A stretch of 64,000 bases of DNA from Pseudomonas sp. P8_241 (GCF_034008315.1 NZ_CP125377.1:942001-1006000); one strand, 5' to 3'; positions 16,997-34,673 are shown, numbered from the stretch's first letter. The notes: generated by a model not told the origin, from the letters alone. Made by a program: numbers and translations.

Positions 16997-18670
16997 TTAT
17001 GCTTTTGCGGTAACGACCATCTTTTTCGCGTGAGCCAGGGATTCCTTGGTGAGGTCGATGCCTCCCAGCATCCGCGCGACTTCTTCGATGCGATCGTTCT
17101 TGCTCAACTTGGAAACAGCCGTGCGGGTGGCATCCTCGCCGCGAACCTTGTGCACAAACAAATGTTGATGGCCCTGCGCCGCCACTTGCGGCAAGTGGGT
17201 TACGGTCAGCACCTGTCCGCGCTCGCCGAGCCGACGCAGCAATTGACCGACGATCTCCGCCGTCGGGCCGCCAATACCGACGTCCACTTCGTCGAACACC
17301 AGGGTTGGTACACGGGACGTTTGAGCCGTGATCACCTGAATTGCCAGGCTGATCCGCGACAGTTCGCCGCCGGATGCCACTTTCGCCAAGGCCTTCAGTG
17401 GCTGGCCAGGGTTGGCGCTGACCAGTAGTTCTACCTGCTCAAGACCGTTCGGAAGCAGCTCATCGCTGGTGTTGGGGCGAAGCTCGATGGTGAAGCGACC
17501 ACCTGGCATGCCCAGTCTTTGGATTTCCTGCTCCACGGCACTGGCCAGGCTGCTTGAGGCGTGATGGCGCAGATCGCTCAGTTCCCGAGCCTTCTCCTGA
17601 TAATGACGGGCATAGGAGGACAGTTCGTCGCTCAGTCGCTCGATGGATTCGTCATTGGCATTCAGGGTTTCGATTTCATCCAGCAGTTTCTGCTGCATTT
17701 CGGCGAGTTCGGTCGGCTGGATACGATGCTTGCGGGCCAGGGTATAGATCGCGTCGAGCCGCTCCTCGAGGTACTGAAGGCGCGACGGATCGGCGTCGAA
17801 ATTGTCCAGGAAGCGGTTCAGTTCCCCAACGGCCTCTTCTACCTGGATTTGCGCGCTGGTCAGCAAGCTACTGGCTTCGCCCAGTGCGCCGATTGAATTG
17901 TTCACGCTCGACAGTCGATTGAGGCTGGCAGTAAGGGCGTTCAGCACATTTCCTGAATCACTTTCGCTGCATTGCTCGACAACTTGGCGGCAGATTCCCA
18001 GCAGGGTTTCCGCATTGGTCAGGTTCTTGTGTTCCTGTTCCAGGTTCTCCAGTTCATTGTCGCCTAGGCCAAGGTTTTCCAGCTCTTCGAGCTGATAACT
18101 CAAGAGTTGATGGCGGGCGCGCTGTTCGTCACCGGAATTGGAGAGGCGCTCCAGTTCCTGGCGGGTTTGGCGCCAGCGTTGGGCTGCGAGCTGAACCTGT
18201 CGTGCAAGGTCCGTAGCGCCGGCGTACTCGTCGAGCAGGCGACGGTGGGTGTCGGTCTTGAGCAGGGATTGGTGTTCGTGCTGGCTGTGGATGTCGATCA
18301 GCAGCTCGCCCAGCGCCTTGAGGTCGCCCAGGGGGCAGGGCGTGCCATTGATGTAGCCGCGAGAGCGCCCTTCGGAGGTGATGACCCGGCGCAGGATGCA
18401 CGGGCCGTCGTTCTCGAGATCGCGCTCGGCCAGCCAGGCGCTGGCTTCCGGAATGTCGGCCAGATCGAACGTGGCCAGGATGTCGGCCTTGTCGGCGCCG
18501 GGACGCACCACGCCGCTGTCGGCACGATCACCCAGGGTCAGGCCCAATGCATCGAGCATGATCGACTTGCCCGCGCCGGTTTCCCCGGTAATCACGCTCA
18601 TTCCGCGATCGAGTTCGAGGTCGAGATGTTCAACGATGGCGTAGTTGTGTACGGACAGGTGCACCAGCAT
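16997..18670 (-). CDS. recN: DNA repair protein RecN
   Basis: A 557-residue SMC-like ATPase. The N-terminus holds Walker A GETGAGKS (about residues 29-36), the middle is a long coiled coil (about 150-370), and the C-terminus carries the signature ASGGELSRISLA and Walker B TLVFDEVDVGIGGPTAEIVG. RecN acts early in recombinational repair of double-strand breaks by holding DNA ends together. It is usually under SOS control; I did not find a clean LexA box in the 240-bp gap to grpE. It is divergent from the heat-shock cluster. Confidence 0.96.
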   Translation of the reverse strand: MLVHLSVHNYAIVEHLDLELDRGMSVITGETGAGKSIMLDALGLTLGDRADSGVVRPGADKADILATFDLADIPEASAWLAERDLENDGPCILRRVITSEGRSRGYINGTPCPLGDLKALGELLIDIHSQHEHQSLLKTDTHRRLLDEYAGATDLARQVQLAAQRWRQTRQELERLSNSGDEQRARHQLLSYQLEELENLGLGDNELENLEQEHKNLTNAETLLGICRQVVEQCSESDSGNVLNALTASLNRLSSVNNSIGALGEASSLLTSAQIQVEEAVGELNRFLDNFDADPSRLQYLEERLDAIYTLARKHRIQPTELAEMQQKLLDEIETLNANDESIERLSDELSSYARHYQEKARELSDLRHHASSSLASAVEQEIQRLGMPGGRFTIELRPNTSDELLPNGLEQVELLVSANPGQPLKALAKVASGGELSRISLAIQVITAQTSRVPTLVFDEVDVGIGGPTAEIVGQLLRRLGERGQVLTVTHLPQVAAQGHQHLFVHKVRGEDATRTAVSKLSKNDRIEEVARMLGGIDLTKESLAHAKKMVVTAKA

Positions 18671-18829
18671 GTGGGCCGCTCCCAGGTGTTAGGTCTGGTT
18701 ATTTATACAGTGTTTTGTTTCTGGCTGACAATGCCCCTCGTCAGCTCTATTTGATTGATCCGACGAAAGCCTTGGTGCGCCAGGGAATGACAATGCAGTT
18801 ATTTTTTGTGGGGTTAATGATAGGTACCC

Positions 18830-18857
18830 CTTGAAGCCGGTTTTTGCGGCCCCATAT
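18830..18857 (+). promoter_or_regulatory. Sigma-32 heat-shock promoter of grpE
   Basis: CTTGAAG (18830-18836), a 13-base spacer and CCCCATAT (18850-18857) match the RpoH consensus CTTGAAA-N13-CCCCATNT with one difference in the -35 part. It lies about 53 bases upstream of the grpE start. Confidence 0.9.
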
Positions 18858-18910
18858 AGCTGGGCAGAAGCGCGAGTTGAGCTCGCGGACGAAATTGAAA
18901 GGAGAAATCT

Positions 18911-19477
18911 ATGGCTGACGAACAGACAGTGGATACGCAAAACCCAGACGCCAACCAGGCGCCCGAGACTTCGGGTGATGACCTGGCGGCTCGTGTACAA
19001 GTGCTCGAAGAGCAACTGGCAGGCGCTCAGGATCAGGCTTTGCGTGTAGCCGCCGATCTGCAGAACGTCCGCCGTCGCGCCGAGCAGGATGTTGAGAAGG
19101 CTCACAAGTTCGCGCTGGAAAAATTCGCCAGCGACCTGCTGCCGATCGTCGACAGCCTGGAGCGTGGCCTGGAATTGTCCAGCCCGGACGACGAAAGCAT
19201 CCGTCCGATGCGCGAAGGTATCGAGCTGACCCTGAAAATGTTCCACGACACCCTCAAGCGTTATCAGCTTGAAGCGATCGATCCGCATGGCGAACCGTTC
19301 AATGCCGTTCACCATCAGGCAATGGCCATGCAGGAAAGCGCTGACGTCGAGCCGAACAGTGTTCTGAAGGTGTTCCAGAAGGGCTATCAGCTCAATGGTC
19401 GCCTGCTACGCCCGGCGATGGTCGTGGTCAGCAAGGCGCCTGCGCCGGTTTCGCCTTCGATTGACGAGCAGGCTTGA
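18911..19477 (+). CDS. grpE: Nucleotide exchange factor GrpE
   Basis: A 188-residue GrpE: an acidic disordered N-terminus, a long coiled coil (about residues 25-85, [20 protein letters not shown]), a four-helix part and the C-terminal beta-wing with the [13 protein letters not shown] motif. It releases ADP from DnaK. Ribosome site AAGGAGAAATCT precedes the ATG. A sigma-32 promoter lies upstream and a second one overlaps its own stop codon, driving dnaK. First gene of the grpE-dnaK-dnaJ heat-shock cluster. Confidence 0.97.
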   Translation: MADEQTVDTQNPDANQAPETSGDDLAARVQVLEEQLAGAQDQALRVAADLQNVRRRAEQDVEKAHKFALEKFASDLLPIVDSLERGLELSSPDDESIRPMREGIELTLKMFHDTLKRYQLEAIDPHGEPFNAVHHQAMAMQESADVEPNSVLKVFQKGYQLNGRLLRPAMVVVSKAPAPVSPSIDEQA

Positions 19478-19500
19478 AATCCGCCGCAAGGCCCCCATTT
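19473..19500 (+). promoter_or_regulatory. Sigma-32 heat-shock promoter of dnaK overlapping the grpE stop
   Basis: CTTGAAA (19473-19479), 13-base spacer and CCCCATTT (19493-19500) match the RpoH consensus exactly apart from the tolerated N position. The TGA inside the -35 element (19475-19477) is the stop codon of grpE. The dnaK start is 80 bases downstream. Confidence 0.9.
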
Positions 19501-19579
19501 ATAAGTCAAGCGTTTAAGTGCTACCGCAGTTAGCCACCACTGCTGCGGCAACCAAATCCAAAGTTTCGGGAGAGTGAAC

Positions 19580-21496
<1,917 letters not shown>

Positions 21497-21791
21497 GTTG
21501 TTGGTCGGCCGGTTGACTGCCTTTGGGCGGTGACTGGTAGGATGTCGCCGCGCGGGAGCTTGCTCCCGCGTTGGCGTATCTGGAATACGCGAATTTTTAC
21601 AGCATGCGACAGCGTTCGCGTGTTGGCGGTATGGCCGGGAATGCTCCTGCTTTTCGAGTCGCAAGTACCGCAAGAATCTAAGACCAGGATCGTTGAATTG
21701 ACGTGAGTTGGGTCCGGGCCTGTATTGGGGCTCAACGAGTTCGGCAAACTCAGGAGGGTTTTGTCGGACGTCCTCAAGAGTGCAAAGACTT
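21497..21791. other. dnaK-dnaJ intergenic region with a 9-bp hairpin
   Basis: The 295-base gap contains a perfect hairpin CGCGGGAGC-TT-GCTCCCGCG (21551-21570), which resembles half of a Pseudomonas REP element and may weaken read-through from dnaK. I see no third sigma-32 promoter here, so dnaJ probably relies on read-through or on a different promoter. Confidence 0.55.
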
Positions 21792-23730
<1,939 letters not shown>

Positions 23731-23740
23731 GATGCACCCG

Positions 23741-23780
23741 AAATCGGGCTCGCGCACAGCGTTTGAGCCCGGTTTTATTT
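23741..23780 (+). terminator. Terminator after dapB
   Basis: CGGGCTC (23745-23751) pairs with GAGCCCG (23765-23771) and is followed by GTTTTATTT. It starts 11 bases after the dapB stop codon. Confidence 0.8.
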
Positions 23781-23900
23781 CGCCAAGCGACGTCCTGTCG
23801 CATTCTCCAGCCTTTAAGGCTCATTGGCGGTAGACCAAAAAGGCCTTTTTCTGTAAGCTACAGCTTTAGTGTGTCCACTAAAAGCGCGCAGAATAATTCA

Positions 23901-23993
23901 GTGAAGAAGCGGGGTGACGTGTCCATACGTCACTCCGCTTTTTTACAACCTGCGATCGCCCTTTCAGGCTTTATTTACGGGAGGTCTTCTTGA
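23901..23993 (+). promoter_or_regulatory. carAB leader: terminator hairpin within a leader reading frame overlapping the carA start
   Basis: AAGCGGGGTGACG (23907-23919) pairs with CGTCACTCCGCTT (23928-23940), one G-U pair, followed by six T in total: an intrinsic terminator only about 46 bases before carA. A GTG at 23901 opens a 30-codon frame through the hairpin, ending in a TGA (23991-23993) that overlaps the carA TTG start (23990-23992). This looks like an attenuator, consistent with the arginine and pyrimidine control known for carAB in Pseudomonas. The mechanism is inferred. Confidence 0.65.
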
Positions 23994-25126
23994 CTAAGCC
24001 AGCCATACTCGCCCTTGCTGATGGCAGCATTTTTCGCGGCGAAGCCATTGGAGCCGACGGTCAAACCGTTGGTGAGGTGGTGTTCAACACCGCAATGACC
24101 GGCTATCAGGAAATCCTTACCGATCCTTCCTACGCCCAACAGATCGTTACCCTGACTTACCCGCACATCGGCAACACCGGCACCACGCCGGAAGACGCTG
24201 AGTCCAACCGCGTCTGGTCTGCCGGCCTGGTCATTCGCGACCTGCCACTGGTTGCGAGCAACTGGCGTAACACGATGTCTCTGTCCGACTACCTGAAGGC
24301 CAACAACGTTGTGGCCATCGCCGGTATCGACACTCGCCGCCTGACGCGCATTCTGCGTGAAAAAGGCGCGCAGAACGGCTGCATCATGGCCGGTGACAAC
24401 ATTTCCGAAGAAGCTGCTATTGCGGCCGCCCAAGGTTTCCCTGGTCTCAAAGGCATGGACCTGGCGAAAGTGGTCAGCACCAAGGAAAGCTACGAGTGGC
24501 GCTCGACTGTCTGGGATCTGAAAACCGACAGCCACGCGACCATCGAAGCCTCCGAGCTGCCGTACCACGTGGTGGCCTACGACTACGGTGTCAAGGTGAA
24601 CATCCTGCGCATGCTGGTCGAGCGCGGTTGCCGCGTGACCGTCGTGCCGGCGCAAACCCCTGCCGCCGATGTGCTGGCGCTGAAGCCGGACGGCGTGTTC
24701 CTGTCCAACGGCCCTGGCGATCCGGAGCCTTGCGACTACGCGATCCAGGCGATCAAGGACGTGCTGGAAACCGAGATTCCGGTCTTCGGTATCTGCCTCG
24801 GTCACCAGCTGCTGGCCTTGGCCTCCGGCGCCAAGACCCTGAAAATGGGTCACGGCCACCACGGTGCCAACCACCCCGTCCAGGACCTGGACAGCGGCGT
24901 GGTGATGATCACCAGCCAGAACCACGGTTTTGCCGTGGACGAAGCGACCCTGCCGGCCAACGTTCGCGCGATCCACAAATCGCTGTTCGACGGCACCCTG
25001 CAAGGGATCGAGCGTACCGACAAGAGCGCCTTCAGCTTCCAGGGTCACCCGGAAGCCAGCCCTGGCCCGAACGACGTAGCGCCATTGTTTGATCGCTTCA
25101 TCAACGAGATGGCCAAGCGGCGCTGA
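23990..25126 (+). CDS. carA: Carbamoyl-phosphate synthase small (glutamine amidotransferase) chain
   Basis: A 378-residue CarA. The N-terminal domain is specific to the CPS small chain ([16 protein letters not shown]), and the C-terminal class I amidotransferase domain carries the nucleophile elbow [12 protein letters not shown] (Cys about 264) and the GHPEASPGP motif of the catalytic His/Glu. It hydrolyses glutamine and channels ammonia to CarB for carbamoyl phosphate, used in arginine and pyrimidine synthesis. It starts at a TTG, with GGAGG 9 bases upstream; the next ATG lies within the conserved fold. The start overlaps a leader frame's stop codon. Confidence 0.97.
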   Translation: MTKPAILALADGSIFRGEAIGADGQTVGEVVFNTAMTGYQEILTDPSYAQQIVTLTYPHIGNTGTTPEDAESNRVWSAGLVIRDLPLVASNWRNTMSLSDYLKANNVVAIAGIDTRRLTRILREKGAQNGCIMAGDNISEEAAIAAAQGFPGLKGMDLAKVVSTKESYEWRSTVWDLKTDSHATIEASELPYHVVAYDYGVKVNILRMLVERGCRVTVVPAQTPAADVLALKPDGVFLSNGPGDPEPCDYAIQAIKDVLETEIPVFGICLGHQLLALASGAKTLKMGHGHHGANHPVQDLDSGVVMITSQNHGFAVDEATLPANVRAIHKSLFDGTLQGIERTDKSAFSFQGHPEASPGPNDVAPLFDRFINEMAKRR

Positions 25127-25148
25127 TCCCTCGCCCTGATGTAGCAAA

Positions 25149-25185
25149 GCTTGAGGGTGGCCCCGCACTGGCGGCCCCCTCAAGG
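25149..25185. other. Hairpin between carA and carB
   Basis: CTTGAGGGTGGCC (25150-25162) pairs with GGCCCCCTCAAG (25173-25184), with one bulge, in the 117-base gap. No T-run follows, so it is probably not a terminator; it may shape message stability between the two subunit genes. Confidence 0.55.
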
Positions 25186-25243
25186 CTTCAGAGATTGAAC
25201 AAGACGGCTTGCCGACTGACCTGCGGATTTGAGTGACAAACCC

Positions 25244-28461
<3,218 letters not shown>

Positions 28462-28465
<4 letters not shown>

Positions 28466-28944
28466 GCATAACCAAGTACCCGATGACAGTTCAGGGCGCT
28501 CGCGCCCTGGAAGAAGAGCATGCTCACCTGACCAAGGTCGTTCGTCCCAAGCTTAGCCAGGACATCGGTACGGCCCGCGAGTTGGGTGACTTGAAGGAAA
28601 ACGCCGAATACCACGCTGCTCGCGAGCAGCAGGGTATGGTCGAGGCGCGGATCCGTGATATCGAAGGCCGGATTCAGAATCAGGTGGTAATCGATGTCAC
28701 GACCATTCCTCACACCGGCAAAGTGATTTTCGGCACAACCGTCGAGATCGCCAACGTCGAGACTGATGAGCGCGTCACTTACCACATCGTGGGTGAGGAC
28801 GAGGCTGACTTCAAACTCGGCAAGATTTCGGTCGGTTCGCCATTGGCCCGCGCCTTGATTGCCAAGGAAGAGGGCGATGTCGTGGCGGTCAAGACGCCTG
28901 GTGGCGTTATCGAGTACGAGATTGTAGAAGTTCGCCACATCTGA
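28462..28944 (+). CDS. greA: Transcription elongation factor GreA
   Basis: A 160-residue GreA. The N-terminal coiled coil enters the RNA polymerase secondary channel, with the acidic tip around [15 protein letters not shown] (about residues 42-58), and the C-terminal FKBP-like domain carries [20 protein letters not shown]. It stimulates cleavage of backtracked RNA. The ATG overlaps the carB stop by four bases, so carA-carB-greA form one unit. A weak GC-rich hairpin with CTGCTTT follows near 28950-28980. Confidence 0.96.
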
Positions 28945-29240
28945 AGGCCGGCATCCGTTTCGTGCGGGTGCCCTGCTTTGAGGCTGATCCTGATGTTGTG
29001 GGTCGGCTGGTTGTGGTTGTTACACTTTTGGTTTGCTGCCGGTGCTGGGCCGAATTGGCCTGGCGCCGGTGCTGATCGACGATTTTACGGCATGCTGAAG
29101 GCGCTGATGCTGAGGTTAGTCGCAGCGTGCGTGATTTTCAGGCTTTGGTGCTGATTGAGGCCGAGGGCCTTGTCAGTCTATGGCGGGATTTTCGTGGGTG
29201 GAGCGGCAGGGTGCGCGAAGCACACCCTTGACCCTTGTCA
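28945..29240. other. Gap between greA and yhbY
   Basis: About 296 bases between converging genes. Apart from the weak hairpin just after greA I recognise no gene, RNA or repeat. Stretches rich in GCTG/GGTT look unlike coding sequence. Confidence 0.4.
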
Positions 29241-29549
29241 TCACTTGAAGCGATGGACGTTTGACAGCTGCTTGTTGACGCTGAAGTTCTTGCGGTAAAT
29301 CAGTGCCATCTTGCCGATGACTTGAACCAGATCCGCTTTGCCGACCTTGCACAGTTCTGCAATGGACGCCAGACGCGATTCACGATCGAGGATGTTGAGC
29401 TTGATTTTAATCAGCTCGTGATCCGCCAATGCGCGTTCAAGTTCGGCTAAAACACCTTCAGTCAAACCGTTGTCAGCCACAATCAAAACTGGTTTCAGAT
29501 GGTGGCCAATGGATTTGTACTGTTTCTTCTGCTCTTGAGTGAGCGGCAT
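29241..29549 (-). CDS. yhbY: YhbY-type RNA-binding protein (CRM domain)
   Basis: A 102-residue protein with the CRM/YhbY fold: LTQEQKKQYKSIGHHLKPVLIVADNGLTEGVLAELERAL and a GKADLVQVIGKMALIYRK end. E. coli YhbY associates with pre-50S ribosomal particles. It is divergent from rlmE (about 100 bp gap), another 50S-maturation gene, an arrangement kept in many gammaproteobacteria. Confidence 0.93.
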   Translation of the reverse strand: MPLTQEQKKQYKSIGHHLKPVLIVADNGLTEGVLAELERALADHELIKIKLNILDRESRLASIAELCKVGKADLVQVIGKMALIYRKNFSVNKQLSNVHRFK

Positions 29550-29650
29550 AATCTGACCCTTTCGTCTGGATTCTGTAAAATGGCGGCCATTTTACCCGAG
29601 GGCTCGTGGATCCGCCCAATTAATCACGACCCTTATCATCGAGGTGCCCA

Positions 29651-30280
29651 ATGGCGCGTTCCAAGACAAGCCTTGGTTGGCTGAAAAGACATGTCAATGA
29701 TCCTTATGTGAAGCAGGCGCAGAAGGATGGCTACCGCTCGCGTGCGAGTTACAAGCTCCTGGAGGTCCAGGAGAAATACAAGCTGATCCGTCCAGGCATG
29801 AGCGTTGTCGACCTGGGTGCGGCCCCTGGTGGCTGGTCGCAGGTCACTAGCCGGCTGATTGGTGGGCAGGGGCGCTTGATCGCCTCGGACATACTGGAAA
29901 TGGACAGCATTCCGGACGTGACTTTCATCCAGGGTGACTTCACCCAGGACGAAGTGCTCGCCCGGATCCTGGAGGCCGTGGGTAATTCGCAGGTGGACCT
30001 TGTGATTTCCGATATGGCCCCCAATATGAGTGGTACGCCTGCCGTAGACATGCCAAAAGCCATGTTCCTTTGCGAGCTGGCGCTTGATCTGGCGGAGAGG
30101 ATACTCAAGCCGGGTGGTAATTTCGTGATCAAGGTTTTTCAGGGTGAAGGGTTTGATGCTTACGTGAAGGACGCTCGTCAGAAATTCGACAAGGTCCAGA
30201 TGATCAAGCCGGACTCTTCCCGTGGCAGCTCCCGCGAGCAATACATGCTGGCTTGGGGTTACCGCGGTCGTAGCGAGTAG
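29651..30280 (+). CDS. rlmE: 23S rRNA (uridine-2'-O)-methyltransferase RlmE (FtsJ)
   Basis: A 209-residue RrmJ/FtsJ methyltransferase. The SAM site [12 protein letters not shown] is at about residues 56-67, and the catalytic K-D-K-E set is represented by K38 (YKLLE), D124 (SDMAPN), K164 (FVIKVFQG) and a glutamate near 199 (SREQYMLA). It methylates U2552 of 23S rRNA in the 50S subunit (E. coli numbering). The gene precedes ftsH, as in E. coli. Confidence 0.96.
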   Translation: MARSKTSLGWLKRHVNDPYVKQAQKDGYRSRASYKLLEVQEKYKLIRPGMSVVDLGAAPGGWSQVTSRLIGGQGRLIASDILEMDSIPDVTFIQGDFTQDEVLARILEAVGNSQVDLVISDMAPNMSGTPAVDMPKAMFLCELALDLAERILKPGGNFVIKVFQGEGFDAYVKDARQKFDKVQMIKPDSSRGSSREQYMLAWGYRGRSE

Positions 30281-30473
30281 AACGAGGTTTTTCGACCGGG
30301 GCGATAGGATTTTCGTATTTCGCCTTGTAAGAATTAGCGAATATTGTGTAGGAAGTGTTTCACAAAGGGTTACAGACGGCGCCTGCCAAGTTGTAGGTAA
30401 TGTAGTAAGTTAGGCCGGTGAATATCATGCGAAGCGCGCGCCACCAGCGGCGCTTGCTTCAGAGGGTAGTTAA

Positions 30474-32393
30474 TTGAACGATATGGCAAAGAATCTGATC
30501 CTGTGGTTGATCATCGCGGCTGTCCTGGTGACAGTGATGAACAACTTCTCCAGCCCTAATGAGCCGCAGACCCTCAACTATTCCGACTTCATCCAGCAGG
30601 TCAAGGATGGCAAGGTCGAGCGCGTAGCGGTTGATGGCTACGTGATTACCGGCAAGCGCAACGATGGCGACAGCTTCAAGACCATTCGTCCGGCGATCCA
30701 GGACAATGGCCTGATCGGCGATCTGGTGGATAACCACGTCGTGGTCGAAGGCAAACAGCCTGAGCAGCAAAGCATCTGGACTCAGCTCCTGGTCGCAAGC
30801 TTTCCGATCCTGGTGATCATCGCCGTGTTCATGTTCTTCATGCGCCAGATGCAGGGTGGCGCTGGCGGCAAGGGAGGACCGATGAGCTTCGGCAAGAGCA
30901 AGGCGCGCCTGCTCTCCGAAGATCAGGTGAAGACCACCCTGGCTGACGTTGCCGGTTGCGACGAAGCCAAGGAAGAAGTTGGCGAGCTGGTCGAGTTTCT
31001 CCGTGATCCGGGCAAGTTCCAGCGTCTGGGCGGCCGGATTCCTCGCGGTGTGCTGATGGTCGGTCCTCCTGGTACCGGTAAAACCTTGCTCGCCAAGGCG
31101 ATTGCCGGTGAAGCCAAGGTGCCGTTCTTTACCATTTCCGGTTCTGACTTCGTCGAAATGTTCGTCGGTGTCGGCGCCAGTCGTGTTCGCGACATGTTCG
31201 AACAGGCGAAGAAACACGCTCCATGCATCATCTTCATCGACGAAATCGATGCTGTTGGTCGCCATCGTGGCGCTGGCATGGGTGGTGGTCACGACGAACG
31301 TGAGCAGACTCTCAACCAGTTGCTGGTGGAGATGGACGGCTTCGAAATGAATGACGGCATCATCGTGATTGCAGCGACCAACCGACCTGACGTACTGGAC
31401 CCGGCGTTGCTGCGTCCGGGCCGTTTCGACCGCCAGGTCGTGGTTGGTCTGCCGGATATTCGTGGTCGTGAACAGATTCTCAAGGTCCACATGCGCAAAG
31501 TGCCAATGGGCGACGACGTTGCTCCGGCAGTGATCGCTCGTGGTACGCCTGGGTTCTCTGGTGCCGATCTGGCCAACCTGGTCAACGAAGCCTCGTTGTT
31601 TGCTGCCCGTGCCGGCAAGCGCATCGTCGAAATGAAAGAATTCGAGTTGGCCAAAGACAAGATCATGATGGGTGCCGAGCGCAAGTCCATGGTCATGTCC
31701 GAGAAAGAAAAGCAGAACACCGCTTATCACGAGGCGGGCCACGCTATCGTGGGTCGCGTCGTTCCCGAGCATGATCCGGTTTACAAGGTCTCGATCATCC
31801 CGCGCGGTCGCGCTCTGGGTGTGACCATGTTCCTGCCGGAAGAAGATCGCTACAGCCTGTCCAAGCGCGCATTGATCAGCCAGATCTGTTCGCTGTACGG
31901 TGGTCGTATTGCTGAAGAAATGACCTTGGGTGTCGATGGTGTGACCACCGGCGCTTCCAACGACATCATGCGTGCCAGCCAGATTGCGCGGAACATGGTG
32001 ACCAAGTGGGGTCTTTCGGAAAAACTCGGCCCATTGATGTACGCCGAAGAAGAAGGCGAGGTGTTCCTGGGTCGCGGCGGTGGTGGTCAGAGCGCGAGTT
32101 TCTCCGGGGAGACAGCCAAACTGATCGACTCCGAAGTGCGCAGCATCATCGATCAGTGCTATGGCACGGCCAAGCAGATCCTCACGGACAACCGTGACAA
32201 GCTCGACGCCATGGCTGATGCCCTGATGAAGTACGAGACGATCGACGCCGAACAGATCAACGACATCATGGCAGGTCGACCGCCCCGCGAGCCGCGCGAC
32301 TGGTCGGGTGGCACTGGCACTTCCGGAACCCCTCCGGTTGTGCAGGACGAGCGTCCGGAAACACCCATTGGTGGTCCGGCTGCTGACGTTTAA
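30474..32393 (+). CDS. ftsH: ATP-dependent zinc metalloprotease FtsH
   Basis: A 639-residue membrane AAA+ protease. It has two N-terminal membrane segments (about residues 7-25 and 103-125) around a periplasmic part, Walker A GPPGTGKT (about 198), Walker [13 protein letters not shown], the second region of homology RPGRFDRQ, and the zinc site HEAGH (about 420). It degrades sigma-32, LpxC and faulty membrane proteins, which links it to the dnaK cluster in the same window. The TTG start at 30474 fits the GAGGG ribosome site better than the ATG three codons later. folP follows after 8 bases. Confidence 0.96.
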   Translation: MNDMAKNLILWLIIAAVLVTVMNNFSSPNEPQTLNYSDFIQQVKDGKVERVAVDGYVITGKRNDGDSFKTIRPAIQDNGLIGDLVDNHVVVEGKQPEQQSIWTQLLVASFPILVIIAVFMFFMRQMQGGAGGKGGPMSFGKSKARLLSEDQVKTTLADVAGCDEAKEEVGELVEFLRDPGKFQRLGGRIPRGVLMVGPPGTGKTLLAKAIAGEAKVPFFTISGSDFVEMFVGVGASRVRDMFEQAKKHAPCIIFIDEIDAVGRHRGAGMGGGHDEREQTLNQLLVEMDGFEMNDGIIVIAATNRPDVLDPALLRPGRFDRQVVVGLPDIRGREQILKVHMRKVPMGDDVAPAVIARGTPGFSGADLANLVNEASLFAARAGKRIVEMKEFELAKDKIMMGAERKSMVMSEKEKQNTAYHEAGHAIVGRVVPEHDPVYKVSIIPRGRALGVTMFLPEEDRYSLSKRALISQICSLYGGRIAEEMTLGVDGVTTGASNDIMRASQIARNMVTKWGLSEKLGPLMYAEEEGEVFLGRGGGGQSASFSGETAKLIDSEVRSIIDQCYGTAKQILTDNRDKLDAMADALMKYETIDAEQINDIMAGRPPREPRDWSGGTGTSGTPPVVQDERPETPIGGPAADV

Positions 32394-32401
32394 GGTTTGA
32401 A

Positions 32402-33253
32402 ATGACTTCTGTTCTGTCCTCGACCCGGTTGCCTTGCGGCAGCCGGGTTCTTGATTTGGCCCAGACGCATGTCATGGGCATTCTCAATGTCACTCCTGAT
32501 TCTTTCTCTGATGGTGGCCAGTACAGCCAGCTTGACGCGGCCATGCGCCACGCCGAAGCCATGGTCGCGGCCGGCGCAACCCTCATTGATGTCGGTGGCG
32601 AGTCCACGCGCCCCGGTGCAAGGGCTGTATCGCCGCTGGAGGAGTTGGAGCGCGTAGCGCCTATAGTGGAGCGCATCAGTCGCGAGTTGGACGTGATCAT
32701 CTCGGTCGATACGTCTACGCCATCGGTGATGCGCGAAACTGCGCGTCTAGGCGCTGGTTTGATCAACGATGTGCGCTCGTTGCGCCGTGATGGCGCCCTG
32801 GATGCGGCCGCCGCCACCGGACTGCCAGTTTGCCTTATGCATATGCTCGGCGAGCCCGGCGATATGCAGGACAATCCTCAGTATCAGGACGTTACGAAAG
32901 AAGTCGGCGAGTTTCTCGCTGAGCGCATGGTTCAGTGTTCTCTGGCGGGTATTCCTCCTGAGCGGGTCATCCTCGATCCTGGCTTTGGCTTCGCCAAAAC
33001 CTTGCAGCACAATCTAAGCTTGTTCAAGCATATGGAAGCGCTGCATGCCTTGGGGCGACCCCTTTTGGTTGGGGTTTCGCGCAAGAGCATGATTGGGCAG
33101 GCTTTGGGTCGTCCGGTTGGTGAGCGACTGTTTGGTGGCCTGGCGCTCGCAGCTCTGGCTTCGGTGAAAGGGGCGTGTATATTGCGCGTCCATGATGTCG
33201 CCGAAACAGTGGATGTGGTGCGGATGATAGCCGCGGTGGGATCAGCCGAATAA
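32402..33253 (+). CDS. folP: Dihydropteroate synthase
   Basis: A 283-residue TIM-barrel DHPS with both signature stretches: [15 protein letters not shown] (about residues 24-38) and [13 protein letters not shown] (about 60-72), plus the C-terminal [11 protein letters not shown] loop that binds p-aminobenzoate or sulfonamides. It condenses pABA with the pterin pyrophosphate in folate synthesis. It lies between ftsH and glmM, and glmM starts 16 bases after it: the conserved ftsH-folP-glmM order. Confidence 0.97.
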   Translation: MTSVLSSTRLPCGSRVLDLAQTHVMGILNVTPDSFSDGGQYSQLDAAMRHAEAMVAAGATLIDVGGESTRPGARAVSPLEELERVAPIVERISRELDVIISVDTSTPSVMRETARLGAGLINDVRSLRRDGALDAAAATGLPVCLMHMLGEPGDMQDNPQYQDVTKEVGEFLAERMVQCSLAGIPPERVILDPGFGFAKTLQHNLSLFKHMEALHALGRPLLVGVSRKSMIGQALGRPVGERLFGGLALAALASVKGACILRVHDVAETVDVVRMIAAVGSAE

Positions 33254-33269
33254 GAATTGTGGAGTACTT

Positions 33270-34607
33270 ATGAGCAAAAAATACTTTGGCACCGATGGTA
33301 TTCGTGGCCGTGTCGGAGAGTATCCGATTACTCCTGATTTTATGCTTAAGCTCGGCTGGGCGGCGGGCATGGCATTCCGAAAAATGGGTGCCTGCAAAGT
33401 GCTGGTGGGTAAAGACACCCGGATCTCCGGCTACATGTTCGAGTCGGCGCTTGAAGCGGGTCTCACTTCGGCCGGTGCTGATGTAATGTTGCTGGGTCCG
33501 ATGCCGACGCCTGCAATTGCGTATCTGACGCGCACCTTTCATGCCGAAGCCGGCATCGTGATCAGTGCATCGCACAATCCCCATGATGACAACGGCATCA
33601 AGTTTTTCTCCGGCAAGGGCACCAAGCTGCCAGACGAAGTCGAGCTCATGATCGAGGAATTGCTCGATACCCCGATGACCGTGGTTGAGTCGAGCAAGAT
33701 CGGCAAGGTATCGCGAATCAACGACGCATCGGGCCGATACATCGAGTTCTGCAAGAGCAGCGTGCCGACCGGTACCAATTTCACCGGCCTGAAAATCGTG
33801 ATCGATTGCGCGCACGGTGCCACTTACAAAGTGGCGCCGAGTGTGTTTCGTGAGCTGGGGGCCGACGTTGTCGTGCTGTCCGCACAACCGAATGGCCTGA
33901 ACATCAATGACAACTGCGGGTCGACCCATATGGGTCAGTTACAGGCCGCTGTGGTGGCTGAGCATGCTGATCTGGGAATCGCCTTCGATGGTGATGGCGA
34001 CCGGGTTCAGATGGTTGATCACACGGGCGCAGTAGTGGATGGTGATGAGCTGCTGTTCATCATTGCCCGGGATCTGCATGAGCGTGACAAGCTGCAAGGC
34101 GGTGTGGTCGGAACCCTGATGAGTAATCTGGGGTTGGAACTGGCCCTGGCGGATCTGGGTATTCCGTTCGTGCGTGCGAATGTCGGTGACCGATATGTGA
34201 TTGCCGAGCTGCTTGAGCGTGACTGGATCGTGGGTGGTGAAAATTCGGGGCATGTTGTGTGCTTCAGTCATACCACTACCGGTGATGCGATCATTGCGGC
34301 TCTGCAGGTATTGATGGCATTGAAGATGCGTAATGAAAGCTTGGCGCAATCGCGTCAGACGCTACGCAAGTGCCCTCAGGTACTGATCAACGTGCGCTTC
34401 GGCGGCGGCGCAAATCCCATTGAGCACCCGTCCGTGAAAGAGGCTAGCGAGCGCGTTACGAAGTCGATGGCGGGGCGCGGACGAGTGCTGTTGCGTAAGT
34501 CCGGGACCGAGCCGTTGGTGCGTGTCATGGTTGAAGGTGAAGACGAAGCAGTGGTTCGTGGATACGCCGAAGAGCTGGCTAAACTGGTAACTGAAGTTTC
34601 TGCCTGA
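33270..34607 (+). CDS. glmM: Phosphoglucosamine mutase
   Basis: A 445-residue alpha-D-phosphohexomutase. It has the phosphoserine loop [14 protein letters not shown] (catalytic Ser about 101), the metal loop DGDGDRVQ (about 241-248), the sugar loop GGENSGHV (about 323-330) and the phosphate-binding [12 protein letters not shown] near the end. It converts glucosamine-6-P to glucosamine-1-P for UDP-GlcNAc, peptidoglycan and LPS. Ribosome site TGGAG before the ATG at 33270. Confidence 0.97.
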   Translation: MSKKYFGTDGIRGRVGEYPITPDFMLKLGWAAGMAFRKMGACKVLVGKDTRISGYMFESALEAGLTSAGADVMLLGPMPTPAIAYLTRTFHAEAGIVISASHNPHDDNGIKFFSGKGTKLPDEVELMIEELLDTPMTVVESSKIGKVSRINDASGRYIEFCKSSVPTGTNFTGLKIVIDCAHGATYKVAPSVFRELGADVVVLSAQPNGLNINDNCGSTHMGQLQAAVVAEHADLGIAFDGDGDRVQMVDHTGAVVDGDELLFIIARDLHERDKLQGGVVGTLMSNLGLELALADLGIPFVRANVGDRYVIAELLERDWIVGGENSGHVVCFSHTTTGDAIIAALQVLMALKMRNESLAQSRQTLRKCPQVLINVRFGGGANPIEHPSVKEASERVTKSMAGRGRVLLRKSGTEPLVRVMVEGEDEAVVRGYAEELAKLVTEVSA

Positions 34608-34673
34608 ATTCGGCTTGCCAGCCTCGATTGTGTTGGGTAACATCTGCGCCCACTTTGACCGACGAGGTACAGC

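Noticed and set aside
18671..18910. LexA box upstream of recN
   Set aside because: No CTGTATATATATACAG-like sequence could be read with confidence.
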